Positions 17,848-25,263 of a stretch of DNA of 41,992 nt are shown piece after piece. The notes under the pieces were generated by a model. The model was given only the letters and a program-made list of their open reading frames with translations. It did not search any database and had not been told where the DNA came from. Source of the DNA: an uncultured Mucilaginibacter sp. (GTDB lineage Bacteria > Bacteroidota > Bacteroidia > Sphingobacteriales > Sphingobacteriaceae); NCBI GenBank assembly GCA_903915155.1, contig CAIWRU010000098.1:1-41992 (forward strand). The letters are read 5' to 3'. The position numbers and the translations under genes are program-made. Position 1 is the first letter of the stretch, and the number at the start of each line of letters is the position of its first letter.

Positions 17848-19121
17848 ACTCTAAATCCCACCTTCTCCAAATCCTTCCAAAACGCCGGGTATGATTTTTC
17901 AACTACATCAGCATCTTCAAATTCCACTTCAGGAATAATCAAAGCAAGCGGCGCGAAGGCCATTGCCATGCGGTGATCTTCGTAGGTGTTGATGAAAACC
18001 TTTGCGGGGATATATTTTTCGCTGCAATCCAGCTTGTATACCTGTCCCTTCTCGATCAGCTTAACACCAATTTTTGCCAGCTCATTTTGCAATGCTTTTA
18101 CACGGTCGGTTTCCTTTATTTTCAGGGTTTCAAGGCCGGTAAATGTTGCTTCATGGCCCAGCGCCGCGCATACTACGATGATGGTTTGCGCCAAATCGGG
18201 GCATTCCTTCAGGTCGAATATTTTGCGGGCAATCGGTTTTACTTCCTTTTGCAAATGTACGCCACCATCCTTAAACTGCGAGGTGATGCCGAAGTTAGCC
18301 ATGATCTCGGTGATAACGCTATCGCCCTGTAAGCTATATTGCGTTAAACCGGGCAGGAACAGGTCTGCCTCATCGGCCAAAGCGGCTATCGCATACCAAT
18401 ATGATGCCGCGCTCCAATCGGGTTCAACAGGCAGTAAAGTTTCCCTGAACTCCTGGTGCACAATGCTGATCACATTATCGTTCCATTGGTGTTGAATGCC
18501 TGCCTGCTGCAACATTGCCAGCGTCATCTCCACATAAGGTTTGGACGTAAGATCGCCCTCGATGTGCAGTTCCAAACCTTGTGGTAGTTGTGAAGCGATC
18601 AACAATAAAGCCGTAATATATTGGCTGCTGATATTGCCTTTTATGCTGATAGTGTTGGTCAACTGCTCAAAACCACCTTTTATTCGCAGTGGCGGGAAGC
18701 CTTCGTTTTCTTCGTACTCAATATTTGCCCCCAGTTTGTGCAACGCATCCACCAAAATACCTATGGGGCGTTGCTTCATACGTTCGCTGCCTGTTAGTAT
18801 CACTTCATCATCCTGCAACGTAAAATACGCGGTAAGGAAACGCATGGCAGTGCCGGCGGGACCGATGTTTACCAGTCTTAAGTCTTCAGTCGATAGTCTT
18901 GAGTCAGCATTGTCTTTCTGACTTTGGACTCCCGACTTGAGACTAAGGACTTGAGCCAACGTCACCGCATCCGCAGCATCTGACATATTCTCCACCTTCA
19001 CTTTGCCTTTGCTCAGGGCTTCGATAATAAGCGCGCGGTTGCATTCGCTTTTGGAGCCGGTGAGCTGAACGGTGCCGGTGGCGGTTTTTGTTTTTTTAGT
19101 AAGGATGATATTTTTACTCAT
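17823..19121 (-). CDS. aroA: 3-phosphoshikimate 1-carboxyvinyltransferase (EPSP synthase)
   Basis: A 432-residue EPSP synthase that joins shikimate-3-phosphate and PEP. Recognised motifs are LTGSKSECNRALI, NIGPAGTAMRFLTAY, PDWSAASYWYAIAAL, CPDLAQTIIVVCAALG, KIKETDRVKALQNEL and YEDHRMAMAFAPLAL, so the catalytic core is intact. I chose the ATG at 19121; the codon before it is GTG. Two features are odd. Residues of about 59-85, between DAVTLAQVL and NIGPAGTAMR, are encoded by a palindromic repeat and are not expected from the family. The last residues (APPNPPR) and the stop lie inside a second repeat. The gene follows DAHP synthase by 7 bases. Confidence 0.95.
   Translation of the reverse strand: MSKNIILTKKTKTATGTVQLTGSKSECNRALIIEALSKGKVKVENMSDAADAVTLAQVLSLKSGVQSQKDNADSRLSTEDLRLVNIGPAGTAMRFLTAYFTLQDDEVILTGSERMKQRPIGILVDALHKLGANIEYEENEGFPPLRIKGGFEQLTNTISIKGNISSQYITALLLIASQLPQGLELHIEGDLTSKPYVEMTLAMLQQAGIQHQWNDNVISIVHQEFRETLLPVEPDWSAASYWYAIAALADEADLFLPGLTQYSLQGDSVITEIMANFGITSQFKDGGVHLQKEVKPIARKIFDLKECPDLAQTIIVVCAALGHEATFTGLETLKIKETDRVKALQNELAKIGVKLIEKGQVYKLDCSEKYIPAKVFINTYEDHRMAMAFAPLALIIPEVEFEDADVVEKSYPAFWKDLEKVGFRVAPPNPPR
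18873..18955. repeat. Palindromic repeat inserted in frame within aroA
   Basis: The segment is built from variants of AGTCTTGAGTC. One half (AAGTCTTCAGTCGATAGTCT..., 18880 onward) is mirrored by the other (...GACTTGAGACTAAGGACTT, ending about 18953), so it forms an imperfect stem of about 26-30 bp with a loop near 18906-18919. It has no stop in the aroA frame and encodes a Ser/Lys/Gln-rich stretch (SLKSGVQSQKDNADSRLS...). It resembles the low-complexity intergenic repeats seen elsewhere in this window rather than a protein domain. Confidence 0.72.
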
Positions 19122-19128
19122 CACAAAA

Positions 19129-20253
19129 TTAAGCGTGGGTCAATTTTTCAGCGGGTTGCGCTTCGCCTTTGTTCATCACTTCTGTTTGCCTGCGGATTGA
19201 TTCTGCGTGCAACAACTCTAATAATTTCTCAGTAAACTCAGGGCTTAGTTTTAATGCTTTTGCGTAAGCGGTGCGTTTTTGCAATATCTCGTCCCAACGG
19301 TTAACCTGTAAAATGGTGATGCCGTTATCTTTTTTGTACTGACCTATCTTTTCAGCTATCTGCATGCGTTCAGCAGTTTTTTGTATCAGCAGGTCGTCAA
19401 TCTTGTCAATCTTACTGCGCAGTTCCGACAAAGCATCTTTCACTACAGCATCGCTTATTTCAGGTTTGCGTAAAGCCAAATGATCAATAATTTCAGCTAA
19501 AGCGGCAGGAGTTACCTGTTGAGCGGCATCTGTCCAGGCTACAGAAGGGTCGATGTGTGATTCGATCATCAAACCTTGCATATCAAGGTCAAGCGCTTTT
19601 TGCGAGATGTAACCGATCAATGAACGGTTGCCGGTAATGTGGCTTGGGTCATTGATGATAGGCAATTCGGGCGCTAAAGTTTTAAGCTGGATGGCGATAT
19701 CCCACATCGGCTCGTTGCGGAACGCTGATTTTTCGTACGATGAGAAACCGCGGTGTATGGCTGCCAGTTTGGTGATACCCGCATTGTTTATACGCTCCAA
19801 AGCACCTATCCATAATGAAAGATCGGGGTTTACCGGGTTTTTAACCATTACGGGTACGTCAACACCTTTAAGTGCGTCGGCAATTTCCTGTACGGTGAAA
19901 GGGTTAACAGTTGAACGCGCGCCTACCCAAAGGATGTCAACGCCTGCTTTTAAAGCTTCTTCAACGTGTTTCGCGGTAGCAACCTCAACAGCGGTTGGCA
20001 AGCCGGTTTCTTCCTTGGCACGTTTAAGCCATTCAAGGCCGATGCTGCCAATACCTTCAAACTCACCCGGACGGGTACGTGGTTTCCAGATCCCGGCACG
20101 TAAAGCGGATACTTTACCTGTAGCGGCTAATAAATGTGCTGTAGCTACCAGTTGCTCTTCAGTTTCGGCACTGCAAGGGCCCGCAATTAAAAGCGGTTCT
20201 TTACCTGTTTTTATCCAGGTGTGAAGGGGTTGTATGTTTAAATTTAGTTTCAT
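19129..20253 (-). CDS. Bifunctional DAHP synthase / chorismate mutase type II
   Basis: A 374-residue fused enzyme. The N-terminal part (about 1-260) is a DAHP synthase of the Ibeta/KDO8P-like kind: LLIAGPCSAETEEQL, RAGIWKPRTRPGEFEGIG, ILWVGARSTVNPF, VMVKNPVNPDLSLWIGALERI, and PIINDPSHITGNR. It condenses PEP and erythrose-4-phosphate, the first step of the pathway. The C-terminal part (about 265-360) is an AroQ-type chorismate mutase (LRSKIDKIDDLLIQKTAERMQIAEKIGQYKKDNG, NRWDEILQKR). The mutase domain often also gives feedback control by prephenate or chorismate. It lies between pheA and aroA, so first, branch and middle steps share one transcript. Confidence 0.95.
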   Translation of the reverse strand: MKLNLNIQPLHTWIKTGKEPLLIAGPCSAETEEQLVATAHLLAATGKVSALRAGIWKPRTRPGEFEGIGSIGLEWLKRAKEETGLPTAVEVATAKHVEEALKAGVDILWVGARSTVNPFTVQEIADALKGVDVPVMVKNPVNPDLSLWIGALERINNAGITKLAAIHRGFSSYEKSAFRNEPMWDIAIQLKTLAPELPIINDPSHITGNRSLIGYISQKALDLDMQGLMIESHIDPSVAWTDAAQQVTPAALAEIIDHLALRKPEISDAVVKDALSELRSKIDKIDDLLIQKTAERMQIAEKIGQYKKDNGITILQVNRWDEILQKRTAYAKALKLSPEFTEKLLELLHAESIRRQTEVMNKGEAQPAEKLTHA

Positions 20254-20328
20254 CTTGTTTTGAGTTTTGCCGGTTAACCCGGCACTATTTATGTTTTTTA
20301 ATTTTTACTAATCTCTATTATCTAATCA

Positions 20329-21228
20329 CTAATCCCTAACCTTTATCTTTATATATTTCCTTTTTTCAGGTTTCTTGAATTGCTCGGTAGTGGGTTGTTC
20401 TTCGTGCCTTTCATATTCGCCCAAAACGTTAAAGTTGTGGGTGTATTTCAGCATCTGGCGTATGGCAGTATCATAATTTTTGCTGTCCTTCCATTCCACA
20501 TCTACATAAAAATTATACTCGTTTGGTTTACCAAGTACGGGCATACTCTGTATTTTGCTCATATTCAGGTTTTGCTCGGCGAAAATGTTTAGCACCTTAG
20601 CCAGCGAACCCACCTTATTGCTTACCTGGAAACATAACGATGCTTTATTCGGCGTGCGTTTTACCTGTGTATCATGATGGGTGATGATGAGGAAACGGGT
20701 AAAATTCTTTTTGTTCGATTCGATGCGGCGCTCCAATATGTCCAGCCCGTAGAGATTTGCGGCTAAAGTATTGGCAATAGCTACGGTGTCGGTTAACTGT
20801 TCGTCGCGAATGCGTTTAGCGCAAGCGGCAGTATCGCTGCTTTCAACGATAGTGAGATTCGGATATTCATCAATAAAATCAATGCATTGGCGTATGGCTA
20901 TGGGGTGCGAGGTTACATACTTTACATCCTCGAATTTTACACCAGGCAGCGCCATTAAATGCATTTGGATGGGGATATAAACTTCGCCCACAACCGGGAA
21001 GCCATACTGCATCATGAGCGTATAGTTTGGCAATATGCTGCCTGCTATGCTGTTCTCAATGGCCATTACCACGTAGTCAGCCTCGCGTTTCTCTAATGCT
21101 TCGAACGTTTGTTTAAACGAGTTGCATTCAATGGTATGAATATCTTCTCCAAAAAATTTGAATGCAGCCTCTTCGTGGAAGGAGGCGCGGATACCCTGTA
21201 TGGCAACTCTTGTTTTTTCGCTTTTCAT
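20329..21228 (-). CDS. pheA: Prephenate dehydratase
   Basis: A 299-residue prephenate dehydratase without a fused chorismate mutase; that activity is on the next gene. The catalytic domain (about 5-185) shows VAIQGIRASFHEEAA, MAIENSIAGSILPNYTLM, and the NFTRFLII motif (175-182) with the conserved Thr-Arg-Phe. A C-terminal ACT domain (about 196-275, KASLCFQVSNKVGSLAKVLNIFAEQNLNMSKIQSMP) binds phenylalanine for feedback inhibition; the usual ESRP-type motif is IQSMP here. It is the first gene of the aromatic operon and is preceded by a leader peptide and attenuator. The tail is strongly basic (KKPEKRKYIKIKV). Confidence 0.96.
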   Translation of the reverse strand: MKSEKTRVAIQGIRASFHEEAAFKFFGEDIHTIECNSFKQTFEALEKREADYVVMAIENSIAGSILPNYTLMMQYGFPVVGEVYIPIQMHLMALPGVKFEDVKYVTSHPIAIRQCIDFIDEYPNLTIVESSDTAACAKRIRDEQLTDTVAIANTLAANLYGLDILERRIESNKKNFTRFLIITHHDTQVKRTPNKASLCFQVSNKVGSLAKVLNIFAEQNLNMSKIQSMPVLGKPNEYNFYVDVEWKDSKNYDTAIRQMLKYTHNFNVLGEYERHEEQPTTEQFKKPEKRKYIKIKVRD

Positions 21229-21243
21229 AAATGCCCTTTAAAC

Positions 21244-21270
21244 AAAAAATCCCGGCTTGTGGGCCGGGAC
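21244..21270 (-). terminator. Attenuator terminator upstream of pheA
   Basis: On the minus strand TCCCGGC (21269-21263) pairs with GCCGGGA (21256-21250) over a 6-base loop, followed by six T (21249-21244). It lies between the leader peptide and the pheA start at 21228. It is a textbook intrinsic terminator and overlaps the right arm of an alternative hairpin. Confidence 0.85.
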
Positions 21271-21314
21271 TTTTCAGTTTCTTTATATGTTGTTAACGCA
21301 TATTAGTCCCGGCT
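21263..21314 (-). promoter_or_regulatory. Antiterminator hairpin of the pheA attenuator
   Basis: AGCCGGGACT (21314-21305) can pair with AGTCCCGGC (21271-21263), which is also the left arm of the terminator, so the two hairpins exclude each other. The 5' arm overlaps the last codons of the leader peptide. A ribosome stalled on the aromatic codons upstream would leave this arm free and allow antitermination. A ribosome that reaches the stop codon would cover it and favour the terminator. Confidence 0.8.
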
Positions 21315-21368
21315 CTTACTGCTAAAGTAAAAGTAGTAACCATAAAAAAATGCGTTGTTAACTTTCAT
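21303..21368 (-). CDS. Phe/Tyr-rich leader peptide of the pheA operon
   Basis: A 21-residue frame starting with ATG AAA GTT and containing FFYGYYFYF (residues 7-15): four Phe and four Tyr codons among nine. It ends with SSKSRD and TAA just where the antiterminator arm begins. It starts about 20 bases after a good promoter. The composition matches the end products of the operon, so translation of this peptide should sense charged tRNA-Phe and tRNA-Tyr. The peptide itself is expected to have no other function. Confidence 0.88.
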   Translation of the reverse strand: MKVNNAFFYGYYFYFSSKSRD

Positions 21369-21386
21369 TGTTTTTTGTTTGCGTGG

Positions 21387-21416
21387 TAAATGTACGGTTT
21401 AAAATGCGTTTGTCAA
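21387..21416 (-). promoter_or_regulatory. Promoter of the pheA operon
   Basis: On the minus strand TTG (21416-21414) is followed after exactly 19 bases by TACATTTA (21394-21387), matching the Bacteroidota pattern TTG-N19-TAnnTTTR. Transcription would begin about 10-15 bases before the leader peptide ATG. Confidence 0.65.
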
Positions 21417-21549
21417 TAGAAAATTTTATTTTTTTGAAAATAAAGGGGGTGAACGGAATTTTATTTGGGGAAACGGTTTTATTATTTGAACGGATGGGGT
21501 TCGTTTTATAATAAATTTATATTTTTAGTGACCTGCGACTGTATTATAT

Positions 21550-22740
21550 ATGAAAAAATTATTGCTTCTTATTTTTCTTTGTGTAACTATTCAATTTTCA
21601 AACGCCCAGCTTAAAATAGGCGAGACTGTTAACAACATCACTTTTAAAACTATACTCAATGCGCCTGTAAACCGGGCAGATATTAGCCAGTTTAAAGGAA
21701 AAGTTATATGGCTGGAGTTTTGGGCAACCTGGTGTAGCCCATGCGTGGCGGCCATGCCTAATTTACAGAGCTTACAAAAAGCCTACAAAGGAAAACTACA
21801 GGTTATTACCATAACATCCGAAAAAGAAGTGCGCATAAAGCAATTTATCCACAACCGGCCATCGAATCTGTGGTTCGCTATTGATACGGCAGATGCCATC
21901 AGGGCTTATTTTCCTTTTCATACCATTCCGCATTCAATACTTATTGATAAAAAGGGGGTTGTTGTGGCTATAACATCGCCTGAAAATATTACCAAACAAG
22001 CTATAGCCGATGTGCTGGCAGGAAAAAAGATAAACCTGCCGGTGAAAAATGATTTAATAGTTGAAGACCCGTTCAAAACCTTTTTTCCAGCCGATCCAAC
22101 CGTTCAAAGCCGTTTTTTGGTACAGCCTAAAATAGACGGTTTAGGCAGCGCTTATATGAATTATCAACGCGATAGTGTTTTTAAGGACCGTAGATTAAGC
22201 ATGCTCAATTTATCGTTGGAAAATGCTTACCGCATTGCCTATGGCGATGTGCCTTATGGGCGGACACAGGAACTTACCCCAAGAGCTATTGAAGAAGAGA
22301 ATAAATTATATTGCATAGACGTAATTGTACCTAAAGGGCATGAGGCTGATCTAAAGCCTTACATGATCAGACAACTTAGCAGCAATTTTGACCTGCAGGC
22401 TGCAATGGAGAAACAAAGAAAAACGGTATATATATTAACTATTGCGGATACCGCTAAATTTGCCAAACTGAAGAGATCTACTGCTAAGGAAAAAGACTTT
22501 ACGGCCGACCATAGTGACTTTAACGGCCAGGATGTAAAATTGAGCGATCTGGCCGGATACCTTGAAGGGTTTGGTATAGTGAAACTACCGGTAGTTGATG
22601 AAACAGGCGACAATACCAGTTACGACATCAGCCTTAAATACATGCCCGAGAAAAAAGGCGACCTTGAAAATGCCTTAGCCGATCTGGGTTTGCAACTGAA
22701 AAAGGAAGAAAGGGATATTGATATACTGGTGTTCAGATAA
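21550..22740 (+). CDS. TlpA-like thioredoxin with DUF3738/TIGR03435-like C-terminal domain
   Basis: A 396-residue exported protein. Residues 1-19 form a signal peptide (LLLLIFLCVTIQFSNA). A thioredoxin/TlpA domain (about 20-155) has the redox motif WCSPC with Cys62 and Cys65 and the cis-proline region HTIPHSILID. The remaining 240 residues end with LPVVDETGDNTSYDISL and LENALADLGLQLKKEERDIDILVF, which match the end of the TIGR03435/DUF3738 family, best known from soil Acidobacteria. The periplasmic thioredoxin should reduce or shuffle disulfides; the role of the fused domain is unknown. It is convergent with nagB, with only 2 bases between the stops. Confidence 0.82.
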   Translation: MKKLLLLIFLCVTIQFSNAQLKIGETVNNITFKTILNAPVNRADISQFKGKVIWLEFWATWCSPCVAAMPNLQSLQKAYKGKLQVITITSEKEVRIKQFIHNRPSNLWFAIDTADAIRAYFPFHTIPHSILIDKKGVVVAITSPENITKQAIADVLAGKKINLPVKNDLIVEDPFKTFFPADPTVQSRFLVQPKIDGLGSAYMNYQRDSVFKDRRLSMLNLSLENAYRIAYGDVPYGRTQELTPRAIEEENKLYCIDVIVPKGHEADLKPYMIRQLSSNFDLQAAMEKQRKTVYILTIADTAKFAKLKRSTAKEKDFTADHSDFNGQDVKLSDLAGYLEGFGIVKLPVVDETGDNTSYDISLKYMPEKKGDLENALADLGLQLKKEERDIDILVFR

Positions 22741-22742
22741 CA

Positions 22743-23477
22743 TTAACCAATTAATGCGCTGCTTGCTTTATCAAGGTATAAAATAACATCGTGGTGTGTA
22801 CGCAGGATAGTTGCGGGGTTCAACTCATTCACCTCTGCATTTAATGTATTATAAACCGCCTGCGCCTTAGCCGGGCCGGGAACGACTGCGGAAAGATAAT
22901 TGGCGCTTAATAAGGCCGGAATGGTTAACGTAAGCGCATGGCTGGGCACCTCGTCAATAGTCGTAAAACAACCATCATTTACCTGTTGCTGACGGCAAGC
23001 CAAATCAAGTTTAACTTGTTTTACCAGTTTGGGGTCGTTAAAATCAGCAACATGCGGATCATTAAAAGCAAGGTGGCCGTTCTCGCCTATGCCGAGGCAA
23101 ACTATATCGGGCGGGTATTGGGTTAGCAGGTTTTGGTATCTGGTGCATTCTTTATCAACATCTGTGGCGTTGCCATTTAAATAGTTGATGCTTTTAAAAG
23201 GAAGTTTCGAAAAAATGCGATCCTTCAGAAAATTACCAAACGCTTGCGGCGCATCCGCGTGTAAGCCAATATATTCATCCATGTGGAACGCGTTAATGCA
23301 GTTCCATTGAATATCCTTAGTGACAAAAGCTACCAAAAACTCATTTTGCGATGGCGCGGCGGCGAAGATGATATTTACTTCGGGCTGAGCTTTTAAGAGC
23401 GCAGTAATTTTCGCGGCTACCGCAGTGGCGGCGCTTTCGCCCATTAATTGCCGGGTATCAAAAACTTTAATTTCCAA
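22743..23477 (-). CDS. nagB: Glucosamine-6-phosphate deaminase-like protein
   Basis: A 244-residue NagB-family isomerase-deaminase that would convert glucosamine-6-phosphate to fructose-6-phosphate and ammonia. Motifs: AFHMDEYIGL (catalytic Asp region) and CLGIGENGHLAFNDP, the family signature with the catalytic His. The Glu of the usual FNEP relay is Asp here, a conservative change. The start is TTG at 23477, two bases after the nagA stop; no in-frame ATG lies upstream, and the conserved strand IKVFDTR begins at once, so the TTG start is likely. Later Met codons would cut off conserved residues. It forms a coupled operon with nagA. Confidence 0.88.
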   Translation of the reverse strand: MEIKVFDTRQLMGESAATAVAAKITALLKAQPEVNIIFAAAPSQNEFLVAFVTKDIQWNCINAFHMDEYIGLHADAPQAFGNFLKDRIFSKLPFKSINYLNGNATDVDKECTRYQNLLTQYPPDIVCLGIGENGHLAFNDPHVADFNDPKLVKQVKLDLACRQQQVNDGCFTTIDEVPSHALTLTIPALLSANYLSAVVPGPAKAQAVYNTLNAEVNELNPATILRTHHDVILYLDKASSALIG

Positions 23478-23478
23478 T

Positions 23479-24684
23479 TTATATGGGCTGATAAATGTTA
23501 GCGGATGAATATACTATGCGGCCGCTAACGATGGTGGTATAGATATTAATATCTTCATCGAAAATAACCACATCGGCATCCTTGCCTGCGGTTAATGAGC
23601 CTTTTGAGCTATCGATATTTATAATTCTTGCAGGAGTAAGGCTTGCCATCTTAACAGCATCTACCAAAGGAATTTCAGCAAGTTTTACCATATTGGCTAC
23701 CAGCCGGTCGAATGTGGCTATGCTGCCGGCAAAGGCGCTGCGGTCGGGTAGTTTGGCTACGTTGTCTTCAATAATAACCGATAAGCCATTCTTTTTACTT
23801 CCCAAAATACTTTCGCCAGGGGGCATGCCTGCGGCACGCATAGCATCGGTTATGAGCGCTGTTTTATCTGCCCCCTTTATTTTATACACCAGTTTTAACA
23901 ATGGCGCGGGGAGATGAACGCCATCGGCAATGATCTCCACCGTCATGTCGTCTATTAAATAGGCGCTTTCAATAACTCCGGCATACCTGAACGCGTTGCG
24001 CCTTGATACGCCGGACATAGCAGAATAAAAATGCGTAGCATGAGTAAAGCCATGTGGGTAGGCCGCCACAACTTCCTCATAAATAGCATCGGTATGGGCA
24101 ATGGCGACCATTACGTTCTTTGATCGCAGGTAATCGGCAAATTCCAGTGCACCTTTCAGTTCGGGAGCCGCGCTCCAGCGTTTTATGTTTTTGCTGTGGG
24201 ATAGTATTTCGGTGTATTCATCCACAATCGGGGGGCGGATGTAACGCGGGTCTTGCGCGCCGCGCTGGTTTATGGCAAAGTACGGGCCTTCAATATGTAA
24301 GCCGATAAATTGCGCCCCTTTGTGGTTTTGTTTATCGGCTATGTCGTACATATCCAGTGTTGCCAGTAGGTCGTCCTTTTCGCAACTGAGGGTAGTGGGC
24401 ATCAAAGCGGTTGTACCGTGGCGTGCATGTAATTCGGCAGCGCCGAGGAAGGCTTCGAGCGTATTATCCATAAAATCATGACCTCCGCCGCCGTGTACAT
24501 GAATATCAATAAAACCGGGAGATATGTATTTACCCTTCGCATCGATCTCCAGCGCGCCGGGATGGTCGATGTTATGTTCGCTTACCTCAATAATTTTTCC
24601 GTCGGCTATAAGCAAACATCCGCCATTGATGATATGGTTCGGTGTGATGATTTTACCGTTGTATATTTTTATTTTGTCTGCCAC
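23479..24684 (-). CDS. nagA: N-acetylglucosamine-6-phosphate deacetylase
   Basis: A 401-residue amidohydrolase that removes acetate from N-acetylglucosamine-6-phosphate, feeding NagB. Metal-binding motif GFIDIHVHGGGGHDFMD, GLHIEGPYFAINQRGAQDP, GFTHATHFYSAMSG, and ALITDAMRAAGMPPG are in the expected order, followed by ASLTPARIINIDSSKGSLTAGKDADVVIFDED. The length is normal. It is the first gene of a two-gene operon with nagB. The cluster lacks a transporter and a kinase, so the substrate may come from cell-wall recycling or from another locus. Confidence 0.95.
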   Translation of the reverse strand: MADKIKIYNGKIITPNHIINGGCLLIADGKIIEVSEHNIDHPGALEIDAKGKYISPGFIDIHVHGGGGHDFMDNTLEAFLGAAELHARHGTTALMPTTLSCEKDDLLATLDMYDIADKQNHKGAQFIGLHIEGPYFAINQRGAQDPRYIRPPIVDEYTEILSHSKNIKRWSAAPELKGALEFADYLRSKNVMVAIAHTDAIYEEVVAAYPHGFTHATHFYSAMSGVSRRNAFRYAGVIESAYLIDDMTVEIIADGVHLPAPLLKLVYKIKGADKTALITDAMRAAGMPPGESILGSKKNGLSVIIEDNVAKLPDRSAFAGSIATFDRLVANMVKLAEIPLVDAVKMASLTPARIINIDSSKGSLTAGKDADVVIFDEDINIYTTIVSGRIVYSSANIYQPI

Positions 24685-24745
24685 CCGTTTGCTTTGTTGA
24701 AGGTAGGGAAAATTTTAAAGTTCGGGGAGATGCCGCCGATATTTT

Positions 24746-25204
24746 TCAGGCCGTTTTAAACTTCGCCAGCCTCGCCAATGCCTGCTGCCGTACCTTGTTT
24801 TTCATCAGTGGTGTCCAGCCCAACAAAATGCCTTTAACGCCAAATGCCTGCGCTGCCCATTTCCAAAAACTGAAATGATCGGTATGCCTGGTGATCTTTC
24901 CATCTGCAAATTCAAATTGCGCCGATACTTTATTTATTACCTTTCTGCCGGTTAGGCTAAAGGTATATTCGGCCACCCAATTGGCGCTGCCGTTTTTTTC
25001 ATCAGCTTTGATATTGCTCGCGGTTATTTTAATGCCGGGTGTTTTGAGCAGCATGCGCCACATGTTTTTGGCATCGGTGCCTTTTAGCGGGCCAAAGGCG
25101 GGGTCTTCAAATTGTATGTCATCGGCATAACAGTTTACCATGCCTTCGGCATCGGCAGCAGCAAATGAGTGGTAGAATTTTTGTATGAGTTCGATGTTAT
25201 CCAT
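24746..25204 (-). CDS. NTF2-like (SnoaL-type) protein
   Basis: A 152-residue protein with the NTF2-like cone fold pattern: an N-terminal helix (IELIQKFYHSFAAADAEGMVNCYADDIQFEDPAFGPLKG), a middle strand set and ITRHTDHFSFWKWAAQAFG near the end. Such proteins bind small hydrophobic ligands or act as isomerases or hydrolases, but the activity cannot be read from the sequence. The tail is basic and may be unstructured. It stands alone between nagA and the sterol desaturase gene. Confidence 0.8.
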   Translation of the reverse strand: MDNIELIQKFYHSFAAADAEGMVNCYADDIQFEDPAFGPLKGTDAKNMWRMLLKTPGIKITASNIKADEKNGSANWVAEYTFSLTGRKVINKVSAQFEFADGKITRHTDHFSFWKWAAQAFGVKGILLGWTPLMKNKVRQQALARLAKFKTA

Positions 25205-25263
25205 CTGACAGGCTAAATTGATGGATGAATGTACGGTTTATATTGTTAATCATTAGCCAATGA

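Noticed and set aside
21293-21343. 16-codon frame starting ATG GTT ACT in the pheA leader
   Set aside because: It overlaps the leader in another frame and has one Phe and no Tyr; the frame starting at 21368 has eight aromatic codons and ends at the antiterminator arm.
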